From Pseudomonadales bacterium (GTDB taxonomy: Bacteria > Pseudomonadota > Gammaproteobacteria > Pseudomonadales > Porticoccaceae), in contig JACKOF010000001.1 in assembly GCA_024234435.1 (NCBI GenBank), forward strand, positions 124,001 to 188,000: 64,000 bases of DNA, in the 5' to 3' direction. Shown piece by piece: positions 34,914-43,728 of the stretch. The position numbers were made by a program, and so were the translations under genes. The first letter of the stretch is position 1. Every line of letters starts with the position of its first letter. Under the pieces are notes generated by a model. The model was not told where the DNA came from. It searched no databases and saw only the letters and a program-made list of their open reading frames with translations.

Positions 34914-36137
34914 ATGGCATTAACAGCGATGGAAGTGAAGCGTTTGACCTGCCCTGAAGGTCAGAAGCAAATTAAGAAAAGTGACGGTAACGGCTTGTAT
35001 TTACTGGTAAAAACCAGTGGCTCTAAGTTGTGGCGACTACGTTTCCGGTACGCTGGGAAGTACCAGGAACTGGCTTTAGGTCAGTACCCCACGATACCCC
35101 TCATTGAAGCTCGAAACCTGGCTGCCCAGGCCCGTGCTCTCCTGGTACAGGGTATTAACCCTACAGCAGAACGGCGCTCCAGAAAGCGTGAAACTGTCGC
35201 AGTAGAGCGAACATTCAAAATCATTGCATTAGCCTGGTGGGAACAGCAAGAGTCCTCGTGGTCTTCTGATCACGCAAAGAAGGTAAAACGATGGATCGAG
35301 CAAGAGTTGAAGTCTATCGGTAAGCTGTCGGTTGATGCTGTCGATCAAGGGCATATTACGGAAGTGATGCTGTCAATTGAGAAAGGAGGTCATCCTCGCA
35401 AAGCTCCCGTTATACTCTCGGTTATCAACCGTATTTTCGGTTATGCACTGGCTCACCGGTTTACACGTAATAATCCAGCTCAAGGTTTACCCCTTAGCGA
35501 TATTCTTAAACCCATGCCGAAGGTTGAACATCGTGCGGCAATTACTCGATCTAAGGATTTAGGTCAATTGATCCGTGATATCGATAATTCAGACTTAGGC
35601 AGCTACTGCACTGCTGAGGCGTTGAAGCTCATTCCCAGGTTATTCCTGAGACCTGGAGAAATTAGAAACCTTCGGTGGGATTACATCGACTTTGATCAAA
35701 AGATACTAGTCATTCCTGCTGAAGATATGAAGCGCGGTAGGGAACATCTGGTTCCCCTGGCTGATCAAGTCATCGAGCACTTACAGGCAGTTCAAGAGGT
35801 AACAGGTTATTCATCGTATGTATTCCCAAATGAGCGCGATTCTGGCAAGCCACTATCTAAAAACGTCATGACCAACCTGCTGAGAAAACTCGGCTATTCT
35901 GCTGATGTGATGTCGGCTCATGGGTTCAGAGCTACGGCATCCACTATCTTACATGAGCAGGGCTGGAAGCCAGAGGTCATTGAAGCTCAGTTGGCTCATC
36001 TAACGGGCACAGCCACTTCTAGAGCCTATAACCGGTCGATCTATTTATCTGAGAGAACCACAATGATGCAGAGCTGGGCTGACTATCTCGAAGCGGTGCG
36101 TGATGGTGCTGATGTGGTGTCAATAGGAGCGAAGTAG
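34914..36137 (+). CDS. int: Tyrosine-type site-specific integrase, P4 family (DUF4102)
   Basis: 407-residue integrase. The N-terminal DUF4102 arm-binding domain (about 1-90; DGNGLYLLVKTSGSKLWRLRFRYAGK) is followed by the core-binding domain and the catalytic domain. Catalytic residues are R246 (LRPGE), H336 and R339 (HGFR), H362 and Tyr372 (AYNR). Located 226 bp after attL and reading into the island, as P4-type integrases at tRNA or tmRNA sites do; here the target is the groEL 3' end. GAGGTG precedes the ATG. It should catalyse insertion and, with a helper factor, excision. Confidence 0.95.
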   Translation: MALTAMEVKRLTCPEGQKQIKKSDGNGLYLLVKTSGSKLWRLRFRYAGKYQELALGQYPTIPLIEARNLAAQARALLVQGINPTAERRSRKRETVAVERTFKIIALAWWEQQESSWSSDHAKKVKRWIEQELKSIGKLSVDAVDQGHITEVMLSIEKGGHPRKAPVILSVINRIFGYALAHRFTRNNPAQGLPLSDILKPMPKVEHRAAITRSKDLGQLIRDIDNSDLGSYCTAEALKLIPRLFLRPGEIRNLRWDYIDFDQKILVIPAEDMKRGREHLVPLADQVIEHLQAVQEVTGYSSYVFPNERDSGKPLSKNVMTNLLRKLGYSADVMSAHGFRATASTILHEQGWKPEVIEAQLAHLTGTATSRAYNRSIYLSERTTMMQSWADYLEAVRDGADVVSIGAK

Positions 36138-36638
36138 AAGAGGACTTGATTTAAATCTATAACTATTTGTTTTTACTATGTTTATTTAATATTAAAAAAT
36201 AACAATGTTACCTCAAGTGTTACATCAAAATCTAACCATTTAGCCATGCGAATCCTATTCCTCTGCGCCTCTCAATAGCTCAATAATTCACCACTAAAAT
36301 TTCATAAAATTGGAGAGCACTGTTTTTGTCTTGATCAAAAATTGTCGTTTTTGAGAAGTTAGCTCCCAGCTTCTCAATGATGCGATATTTGAAACAGGCA
36401 ATTGGACGAGAGAGTAGCAGTCAATTAGACGGATAGCAGGCACCTTAAAACTATATTTTCTAACCATAATGCAAAAATAGGGTTAGAAAATCATAAAACA
36501 TAGCCATATTTTACCAAAACCCCCTTTCATAGCACATATATGTCTGCATTTTTAACTTATATCGACATAATAGATTGACGTGTCGATGTCATCGACATAA
36601 GCTACCAACGTGTCGATAAAACTATAATTTGCAAATAT
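36138..36638. other. A+T-rich spacer between int and fic
   Basis: Five hundred bases with no convincing gene. It contains a perfect 11-bp inverted repeat, ATTTTCTAACC (36455-36465) and GGTTAGAAAAT (36481-36491), with a 15-base loop, and the operator-like array at 36561-36617. The rest is A+T rich with many stop codons in all frames. It probably holds the promoter of the fic-hsd-kwa operon. Confidence 0.6.
36561..36617 (+). promoter_or_regulatory. Array of alternating ATCGACA / TGTCGAT half-sites upstream of fic
   Basis: Two 27-bp units, 36561-36587 and 36591-36617, each start with ATCGACATAA and end with ACGTGTCGAT around a different seven-base centre. The four half-sites alternate in direction and sit 20, 10 and 20 bases apart. 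The array ends 21 bp before the fic start codon. This is the look of an operator for a dimeric repressor acting on the whole downstream gene run; the protein that binds is unknown, with Fic itself or an island regulator as candidates. Confidence 0.75.
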
Positions 36639-37742
36639 ATGAACTGGAACCCTGAAAAACCATATAACGACCTGCCTCTTTTACCACCTGAGGTCGAACT
36701 GGAAACCAAAGCCGTTTTGAAACGCTGTATTGAAGCCAGAACCGCATTGGCAGAACTCAAGCAGGCGGCGGAATTAATTCCCAATCAGGCTATGTTGATC
36801 AACACTTTGCCATTATTAGAGGCCAAAGATAGCTCTGAAATAGAGAATATCGTCACGACCACAGATAAGCTTTTTCAATTTGCCGGTGGTGATAATGCCC
36901 ACGCAGATTTAGCGACTAAGGAGGCCTTGCGTTATCGCAGGGCCTTATACGAAGGCTGGCAGGAGTTATCAAAGCGCCCGATCAATACTAATATGGCCGA
37001 ATCCATCTGCAGCCAGATTAAGGGTGTCGATATGAGCGTGCGCAAAGTTCCTGGTACAACCTTGGCGAACGATAAAACTGGCGAGATCATTTATACACCT
37101 CCTGAAGGTGAAAAAGTGCTTCGTGACCTGTTAAGTAACTGGGAAAAACTGCTTTATGAGCACCCAGAGCTAGACCCTCTCATACGTATGGCGGTGATGC
37201 ACTACCAGTTTGAGGCAATTCATCCTTTCACAGATGGTAATGGTCGCACCGGGAGAGTTTTGAATATCCTGTACCTAGTGCAGGAAAGATTGCTTAATCT
37301 GCCGATTTTGTATTTAAGCCGTTACATCATCGCTAACAAAAGCCAGTACTATAGCAATCTACTCACAGTGACTCGCGAGCAGGCATGGGAACCTTGGCTG
37401 CTCTATATGCTGCAAGCGGTAGAAAGCACAGCGCAATGGACAACACAGAAAATTATTAGTATTCGTAAGCTGGCAGACCACACCGCCGATTATGTGCGGG
37501 AGCAGTTACCCAAAATATATAGCCGTGAACTAATTGATACGATTTTTGAACAGCCGTACTGCCGCATAAGTAATCTGATAGAGGCTAACATTGCCAAGCG
37601 TCAGACGGCTTCTGAATATCTGAAAAAACTGGTAAGTATTGGAGTGTTAGTCGAGCAGCAGGTGGGAAGGGAGAGATTGTTTGTTCATCCCAAGTTGATT
37701 CAGCTAATCACCAAAGAAACTAATATATTCAAAGTTTATTAA
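36639..37742 (+). CDS. fic: Fic family protein AMP-transferase, class II, with C-terminal winged helix
   Basis: 367 residues. The N-terminal inhibitory helix carries S65-SEI-E69-N70, the (S/T)xxxE(G/N) motif that blocks ATP in class II Fic proteins. The catalytic motif is intact, H195PFTDGNGRTGR206, and the flap region VRKVPGTTLANDKTGEIIYTPP is present. The C-terminal about 65 residues (YCRISNLIEANIAKRQTASEYLKKLVSIGVL) look like a winged helix. The whole protein follows the layout of Shewanella oneidensis SoFic, a structurally known enzyme. First gene after the operator array, 36 bp before hsdR. It may modify a target in cis (the R-M or Kiwa proteins) or regulate the operon; both are inference. 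No strong ribosome binding site. Confidence 0.9.
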   Translation: MNWNPEKPYNDLPLLPPEVELETKAVLKRCIEARTALAELKQAAELIPNQAMLINTLPLLEAKDSSEIENIVTTTDKLFQFAGGDNAHADLATKEALRYRRALYEGWQELSKRPINTNMAESICSQIKGVDMSVRKVPGTTLANDKTGEIIYTPPEGEKVLRDLLSNWEKLLYEHPELDPLIRMAVMHYQFEAIHPFTDGNGRTGRVLNILYLVQERLLNLPILYLSRYIIANKSQYYSNLLTVTREQAWEPWLLYMLQAVESTAQWTTQKIISIRKLADHTADYVREQLPKIYSRELIDTIFEQPYCRISNLIEANIAKRQTASEYLKKLVSIGVLVEQQVGRERLFVHPKLIQLITKETNIFKVY

Positions 37743-37778
37743 CTCGGGTAAGCTTTGAATCAAGGATACTAATAGAAA

Positions 37779-40166
37779 ATGACTTCTAAAACAGACTTAT
37801 CAGAAAGAGATATCTGCACAAAATTTATCAACCCGGCACTGGAACAAGCGGGTTGGGACATGCAGAAGCAAGTCCGGGAAGAGGTCAGTTTCACCGATGG
37901 GCGTATTTATGTAAAAGGCAACCTGTCAGTTCGCGGTAAGCGCAAGAGAGCGGACTACATCCTTTACTACAAGCCCAACATTCCGATTGCAGTGATCGAA
38001 GCCAAAGACAACAAACACTCTGTCAAAGCAGGTATACAGCAAGGACTGGATTACGCCACCATTCTGGATATTCCTTCAGTTTTCAGCAGCAACGGTGATG
38101 GCTTCTATGAGCATGACCGCACTTGCACCAGTGGTGTGATCGAGCGTGAAATTCCATTAAGCGAGTTTCCTTCACCCGAATCATTATGGCAGCGATATAA
38201 GCAATACAAAGGTATTGAATCCACAGAAGAGGAACGTATCAGTTCCCAAGATTACTTCTTTGATGGTACCAGTCGAAGTCCGCGTTACTACCAGCAAATT
38301 GCCATCAACCGAACGGTAGAGGCTATCGCCAAGGGCCGGCAACGTATTCTACTGACAATGGCTACAGGTACGGGAAAAACCTATACAGCCTTTCAGATTA
38401 TCCATCGCCTATGGAAAGCCGGTGCCAAGAAGCGCATTCTGTTCCTTGCTGACCGCAATGCACTGATTGATCAAACTAGGCGCGGTGATTTTCGTCACTT
38501 TAAGGACAAGATGACGGTGATAAAGCATAAGAAAATCGACAAATCCTACGAAATCTATCTGGCACTGTATCAAGGACTTACCAATTACGACGAAGATAAA
38601 GATGCCTACCGAAAATTTAGCAGAGACTTTTTTGACTTGATTGTGATCGACGAGTGCCATCGTGGTAGTGCCTCGGAAGACAGTGCATGGCGCGAAATTC
38701 TTGCTTACTTCAGTACTGCTACCCATATAGGCCTAACGGCAACTCCGAAGGAAACGGAAACCGTTTCAAGCACCGAATACTTTGGTGACCCGATTTATAC
38801 ATATTCGCTCAAGCAAGGTATACAGGATGGCTTTCTCGCCCCTTACAAAGTGCTGCGCGTTGGTTTGAATGTGGATCTGGAAGGGTGGCGGCCAGAGGTG
38901 GGAAAAACCGACAGTGTCGGACAGCTGGTGGAAGACCGCATCTACAATCGAAAAGATTACGACAAAAACTTAGTAATCGACGAGCGTACCCAAACCGTCG
39001 CAGACAGAATCACAGAATATCTGAAAAAAACAAATCGCTTCGACAAAGCGATTGTATTCTGCGTAGACATCGACCATGCCCAGCGAATGCGCTCCGCTCT
39101 TGCTAATGCAAACAGCGATTTAATGGCGAATAATCCAAAATACATCATGCAAATTACTGGCGACAATGAAGAAGGTAAGCGCGAGCTGGATAACTTTATT
39201 AACCCCGAAGAACCCTACCCGGTAATCGCCACCACCTCTAAACTGATGACAACGGGGGTAGATGCACAAACTTGCAAACTGATCGTGCTCGACAGCAACA
39301 TCGGCTCCATGACTGAATTCAAGCAGATCATTGGTCGAGGCACTCGCATTAACGAAGAGTTTGGTAAAACTTTCTTTACTATTCTCGATTTCCGTAATGT
39401 TACCGACCTGTTTGCCGACCCCGATTTCGACGGCGACCCAGTGAGAGTGAAAGAGCTAGGTGAAGGTGATGAGTTCGAAACTTCAGAAGAAGAGCTTGGG
39501 GAAGGTGACACTATCACAGGCGATGAAGGAGAAGAAATTATTTTTGAGCCACCTACTGAACCGCCGGAAATCATCGGCGGCGGTGAGATCATTAGAGAGC
39601 CACGACCTAAGTATTACGTCAATGGCGTAAATGTTGCGGTGCTTAATGAACGTATTCAGTACATGGACAGTAACGGTAAGTTAATCACCGGCAGCCTGAA
39701 AGACTACACCCGCCAAAAGGTGCGTGAGCAATACCAAACGCTAAATGATTTCCTCACTAAATGGCAAAGCACTGAAAAAAAGCAAGCTATTATCGATGAA
39801 CTCACGGAGCAAGGTGTCGTGCTGGAAAATCTAAAAGAAGCCATTGGCAAGGAAATGGACATCTTCGATATGATCTGTCACACCGCCTTCGATCAACCGC
39901 CATTAACCCGCGCTGAGCGTGCAAGACAAGTAAAAAAACGTGACGTATTCACTCAGTATGGTGAGCAAGCACGAAAGGTATTGGACGCTCTGCTAGATAA
40001 ATACGCCGATGAAGGTATAGAGAATATTGAAGACATCAAAGTTCTCAAGGTCAATCCCTTTGACCAGTTCGGAACACCGACTGAAATCATCAAGTTATTC
40101 GGCGGCAAGCCACAATACTTGCAAGCATTAACCCAACTGGAACGTGCCCTGTATCAGGTAGCGTAG
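37779..40166 (+). CDS. hsdR: Type I restriction enzyme R subunit (HsdR), EcoAI-like
   Basis: 795-residue motor and nuclease subunit. The N-terminal PD-(D/E)xK nuclease site reads D59...E74-A-K76 (ADYILYY..., AVIEAKDNKHSV). The helicase part has Walker A A195TGTGKT201, the DECH box at 291-294, GLTATPKET and the late motif QIIGRGTRINEEFGKTFFTILDF. An acidic low-complexity stretch (about 555-600, rich in Glu and Pro) precedes the C-terminal assembly domain. The length matches the short type IB (EcoAI-like) R subunits, not the longer EcoKI type. It translocates and cuts DNA lacking the methylation set by HsdM-HsdS. Confidence 0.93.
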   Translation: MTSKTDLSERDICTKFINPALEQAGWDMQKQVREEVSFTDGRIYVKGNLSVRGKRKRADYILYYKPNIPIAVIEAKDNKHSVKAGIQQGLDYATILDIPSVFSSNGDGFYEHDRTCTSGVIEREIPLSEFPSPESLWQRYKQYKGIESTEEERISSQDYFFDGTSRSPRYYQQIAINRTVEAIAKGRQRILLTMATGTGKTYTAFQIIHRLWKAGAKKRILFLADRNALIDQTRRGDFRHFKDKMTVIKHKKIDKSYEIYLALYQGLTNYDEDKDAYRKFSRDFFDLIVIDECHRGSASEDSAWREILAYFSTATHIGLTATPKETETVSSTEYFGDPIYTYSLKQGIQDGFLAPYKVLRVGLNVDLEGWRPEVGKTDSVGQLVEDRIYNRKDYDKNLVIDERTQTVADRITEYLKKTNRFDKAIVFCVDIDHAQRMRSALANANSDLMANNPKYIMQITGDNEEGKRELDNFINPEEPYPVIATTSKLMTTGVDAQTCKLIVLDSNIGSMTEFKQIIGRGTRINEEFGKTFFTILDFRNVTDLFADPDFDGDPVRVKELGEGDEFETSEEELGEGDTITGDEGEEIIFEPPTEPPEIIGGGEIIREPRPKYYVNGVNVAVLNERIQYMDSNGKLITGSLKDYTRQKVREQYQTLNDFLTKWQSTEKKQAIIDELTEQGVVLENLKEAIGKEMDIFDMICHTAFDQPPLTRAERARQVKKRDVFTQYGEQARKVLDALLDKYADEGIENIEDIKVLKVNPFDQFGTPTEIIKLFGGKPQYLQALTQLERALYQVA

Positions 40167-40177
40167 AAAGGAATCAC

Positions 40178-42301
40178 ATGAACTTTGAACAACCCAAACC
40201 AGACTCTAAGAAGTACGCTGATCTAATCAACGAGATTCAGAAGGGTATTATAAAAATCCCAAAATTTCAGCGCGATTTTGTCTGGACTATCGACAAAACT
40301 GCCAAGCTGTTAGACAGTATTCTAAAAGGCTATCCCATCGGTACCTTTATTCTGTGGCAAACTGACGAACGTATCAACGATATCAAAAACGTCGGCAATC
40401 TAAATATTCCAGAAACCCCAGATGGCGTTAAAGTGCAGTATGTGCTCGATGGCCAGCAACGAATTACTTCACTTTTTGCAGCCTATTTGGGTGCGCACAT
40501 ACAGAAAGTTGGTGAGAAGAAGATTACCGACTACGGCAGTATTGTCGTTAACCTTGATGTGGATATCAATGATAATGACGAGCAGGTGATCACGGAGGAA
40601 CCTGCTAACGACAACTATATTTCTTTGTCAGATGTATTGAATTTCATGGATAGAATGACTGATATCAAAGATCGTTTTTCTGACGCGGATTTTAAGAAAA
40701 TTCATTCTTATTCCAGAGCATTCGATACCTATGATTTTTCAACCGTTATTCTTAGAAAAGAAGACATTGATTCAGCTATTGAAGTATTTACCCGTATCAA
40801 CACGGGTGGCCAAACCCTGACACTTTTCGAAATTATGTCAGCTAAGACTTACGACGAACAACAGCAATTCGATATGCAGGTGAAGTGGGATGATTTCATC
40901 AAGGAATTAAAAGATATTAAGTATGAAGGTGTATCCAGTAGCGTAGTACTTAGTCTTTTGGCGCTTCTATTAAGCCGCACCAAGGAATGTAAGCGCAAAA
41001 CTATTTTGGCATTAGATAAACAAAGTATTATCGATAGTTGGTATGGCGTGATTTCTGCGTTAAAAGATAGCGTTGATTATTTGCGCACTACCTATCGCAT
41101 ACCAGTTTCTCAATTGCTACCCTACGATTCACTGTTAGTTCCATTTGCCTATTTCTTTTACAGGAATAAAGACAAACCCGCAGCGGCTCAGCGAAAGTAC
41201 TTGGAAGAGTTTTTCTGGCGTATTTCGTTGTCTTCCCGTTACTCCAGTTCTACCGAGTCGAAACTAGCGCAAGATATTAAGCGTATTGATTTAATTTTGG
41301 CAGATAAACGTCCTGACTACAGTGATATCAAGGTTTATCTTGATTCGCCGCAGGCATTGATTGATACCAACTTCAGTGCTGGAAACAGTTATTGCAAGGC
41401 TGTTTTGTGTTTGTTGGCCTATCAAGAACCAAAAGACTTTCAAGATAACGGCAAGGTGATTCTTGATAACTCATGGCTGAAGGTAGCAAGCAGCAAAAAT
41501 TACCACCATTTCTTCCCCAAAGCCTATTTGAAAAACAAAACAGCGCTAAACAGCAACAGTCTGGTCAACATCACTTTTGTCAGTGATCACCTCAATAAGC
41601 GTAAGATCGGTGCCAAAGCCCCGTCTCAATACATCAGCGACTTTCAAGACGAAAATAGCCAGCTTAACAAAGCACTGCAAACCCACTTTATCGATCTGGA
41701 AGGCTTTGGTATTGAAAGTAATGATTACGACGCTTTTTTACAGGCGCGAGCCCAGCTTATCTACACGGAACTTAAATCACGAATCGACCTTAGCCATACA
41801 GAGCCCGCCAACGAAGTAGTACAAGAGCTGATTTTGGCAGGTGAGAGTGATACCGTCGAATTTAAATCCACTCTGCGCTACGACTTGCGTAGTAAAGAGG
41901 TTAATAAAAAGCTGGAATACGTCATCGGCAAAACCATTGCTGCCTTTATGAACAGTGAAGGTGGCAATCTGTTTATTGGCGTGGACGATAACCAGAATAT
42001 GCTGGGATTGGCCGATGACATTTCTACCTTGTCGAAGCCTAATATCGATGGCTTTGAATTGCACCTTGTTGAACTTATAAAAAAATACATCGGTGCTGGA
42101 CTGATATCTCATATTAAAATCAGTTTCCCAACAATAGAAGACACTCAGATCTGCCGTATTAAGGTCTCGAAAAGCGGCAAACCAGTATTCACCCAATATG
42201 AAGGCAAAGAAGATTTTTTCGTGCGCAGTGGCTGTTCTTCCCAGCCACTAGGCCGTGAAGATCAAAGCGACTACGAAAAATCTCATTGGAACAATAATTA
42301 A
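40178..42301 (+). CDS. DUF262-DUF1524(HNH)-AlbA_2 fusion protein, GmrSD-like
   Basis: 707 residues with three recognisable parts. The DUF262 (GmrS-like) domain has IPKFQRDFVW (27-36), the nucleotide-site motif D91GQQR95 and FTRINTGG (204-211). A DUF1524-type HNH region follows, with HHFFPK at 443-448, N464 and N473-KRKIG. The C-terminal AlbA_2/Schlafen-type domain (about 555-690) shows EFKST (561-565) and EGGNLFIGVDD (594-604). DUF262 plus DUF1524 makes the type IV enzyme GmrSD, which cuts DNA with glucosylated hydroxymethylcytosine. AlbA_2 on the end is unusual. It starts 11 bp after hsdR and ends 2 bp before hsdM, so it is a built-in member of the operon. AAGGA precedes the ATG. Function as a modification-sensing nuclease is inferred. 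Confidence 0.85.
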   Translation: MNFEQPKPDSKKYADLINEIQKGIIKIPKFQRDFVWTIDKTAKLLDSILKGYPIGTFILWQTDERINDIKNVGNLNIPETPDGVKVQYVLDGQQRITSLFAAYLGAHIQKVGEKKITDYGSIVVNLDVDINDNDEQVITEEPANDNYISLSDVLNFMDRMTDIKDRFSDADFKKIHSYSRAFDTYDFSTVILRKEDIDSAIEVFTRINTGGQTLTLFEIMSAKTYDEQQQFDMQVKWDDFIKELKDIKYEGVSSSVVLSLLALLLSRTKECKRKTILALDKQSIIDSWYGVISALKDSVDYLRTTYRIPVSQLLPYDSLLVPFAYFFYRNKDKPAAAQRKYLEEFFWRISLSSRYSSSTESKLAQDIKRIDLILADKRPDYSDIKVYLDSPQALIDTNFSAGNSYCKAVLCLLAYQEPKDFQDNGKVILDNSWLKVASSKNYHHFFPKAYLKNKTALNSNSLVNITFVSDHLNKRKIGAKAPSQYISDFQDENSQLNKALQTHFIDLEGFGIESNDYDAFLQARAQLIYTELKSRIDLSHTEPANEVVQELILAGESDTVEFKSTLRYDLRSKEVNKKLEYVIGKTIAAFMNSEGGNLFIGVDDNQNMLGLADDISTLSKPNIDGFELHLVELIKKYIGAGLISHIKISFPTIEDTQICRIKVSKSGKPVFTQYEGKEDFFVRSGCSSQPLGREDQSDYEKSHWNNN

Positions 42302-42303
42302 AC

Positions 42304-43728
42304 ATGGCAAACATATCAGGCATCGTAAAATCCGCGCGCAATATCATGCGGCAAGACACTGGCACCGGCAGTGACGAGCTGCGCATTCTGCAATTGGGCT
42401 GGATGCTGTTTCTGAAAATATTCAGCGACAAAGATAAAGAGCTGGAATTGATGGACGACAACTATACCTCGCCCATCCCTACCGAGCTGCACTGGGATGA
42501 ATGGGCCGGTGACGACGAAGGCATGACTGGCGATGAATTGCTACAGTTTGTGGATCGAAAGCTATTCCCGACTTTGTCCGAGATAGATCTGTCTACCGCC
42601 AAGCGCCGTGCCGTATTAGTGCATGAAGTTTTCGCAAATAATTACAACTACATGAAATCCGGTATTCATCTGCGCCAGGTGATTAACAAGCTCAACGAAA
42701 TTGATTTTAATAACAGCAAAGATTTGCACTTATTCGGGCAGATCTATGAAACATTTTTGAGCGAACTACAAAGCGCTGGTACCTTGGGCGAGTTCTACAC
42801 CCCTCGCGCCATTACCCAATTTATGACCGAGATGGTTAACCCTGCACACGGAGAGACCGTTCTGGATCCGGCTTGTGGAACCGGCGGGTTTTTAACCGCT
42901 GTAATAGAACACCTCAAAACCACAGCAAATAGTGTTGCTGAGCGTGAGGCCATCGGCAAGAATATACGTGGCTGGGAATACAAACCCTTGCCCTATATGT
43001 TGGCGAATACTAACCTGATATTGCACGACATTCTGACGCCGAATATCCGCTTTGGTGATTCACTGCAACGCCCCCTAAGTGAATATACCCGCAAAGACCG
43101 GGTGGATGTAATCATCGCCAATCCTCCCTTTGGCGGTGTGGTGTCCAACAATAACGAAAACAACTTTCCGCAAACCTACCGCACCAAAGAATCGGCTGAT
43201 TTGTTTTTGATTCTGATGATTCACCTATTAAAAAAAGGAGGCCGTTCAGCGATAGTACTGCCCGATGGCTCACTCACTGGTGATGGCGTAAAACAGCGTA
43301 TTCGTCAAAAACTGCTGGAAGACTGTAACCTGCACACCATCGTGCGGCTACCTAATTCTGTGTTCCAACCCTATGCTTCGGTAGCCACCAACCTGCTATT
43401 TTTCACCAAAGGCGAACCGACGAAAAATATCTGGTATTACGAACACAAACTACCGGAAGGCTACAAAGCCTATTCCAAAACGAAGCCCATTCAATTGGCA
43501 GAATTCGACCCACTGAAAAGTTGGTGGACGAACAGAGAAGAAAACAAACAGGCCTGGCAGGTGGATATCAAAACCATCAAGGCCAATGGCTACAACCTCG
43601 ATATTAAAAACCCGCACCGCTCCGAAGAAGCAAAACAGCACAGCAGTGCTGAACTGCTCGATCTGCTGCACCAGTCTTTTGCCAAAGGTGATCAGTTACT
43701 GGATCAACTGCGTAAGGAGTTGGTGTAG
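42304..43728 (+). CDS. hsdM: Type I restriction-modification DNA methyltransferase subunit (HsdM)
   Basis: 474-residue N6-adenine methyltransferase. The N-terminal HsdM_N helical bundle (ARNIMRQDTGTGSDELRILQLGWMLFLKIFSDKDKE) is followed by the AdoMet motif LDPACGTGGFLTAV (near residue 186) and the catalytic motif N273PPF276. AGTLGEFYTPRAITQFMTEMV is the typical link between the two parts. It works with two HsdM per HsdS. Its stop overlaps the hsdS start by one base. Confidence 0.95.
   Translation: MANISGIVKSARNIMRQDTGTGSDELRILQLGWMLFLKIFSDKDKELELMDDNYTSPIPTELHWDEWAGDDEGMTGDELLQFVDRKLFPTLSEIDLSTAKRRAVLVHEVFANNYNYMKSGIHLRQVINKLNEIDFNNSKDLHLFGQIYETFLSELQSAGTLGEFYTPRAITQFMTEMVNPAHGETVLDPACGTGGFLTAVIEHLKTTANSVAEREAIGKNIRGWEYKPLPYMLANTNLILHDILTPNIRFGDSLQRPLSEYTRKDRVDVIIANPPFGGVVSNNNENNFPQTYRTKESADLFLILMIHLLKKGGRSAIVLPDGSLTGDGVKQRIRQKLLEDCNLHTIVRLPNSVFQPYASVATNLLFFTKGEPTKNIWYYEHKLPEGYKAYSKTKPIQLAEFDPLKSWWTNREENKQAWQVDIKTIKANGYNLDIKNPHRSEEAKQHSSAELLDLLHQSFAKGDQLLDQLRKELV

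Noticed and set aside
36602..36784. Minus-strand frame across the fic start
   Set aside because: Shadow of fic; no start signal and no family match.
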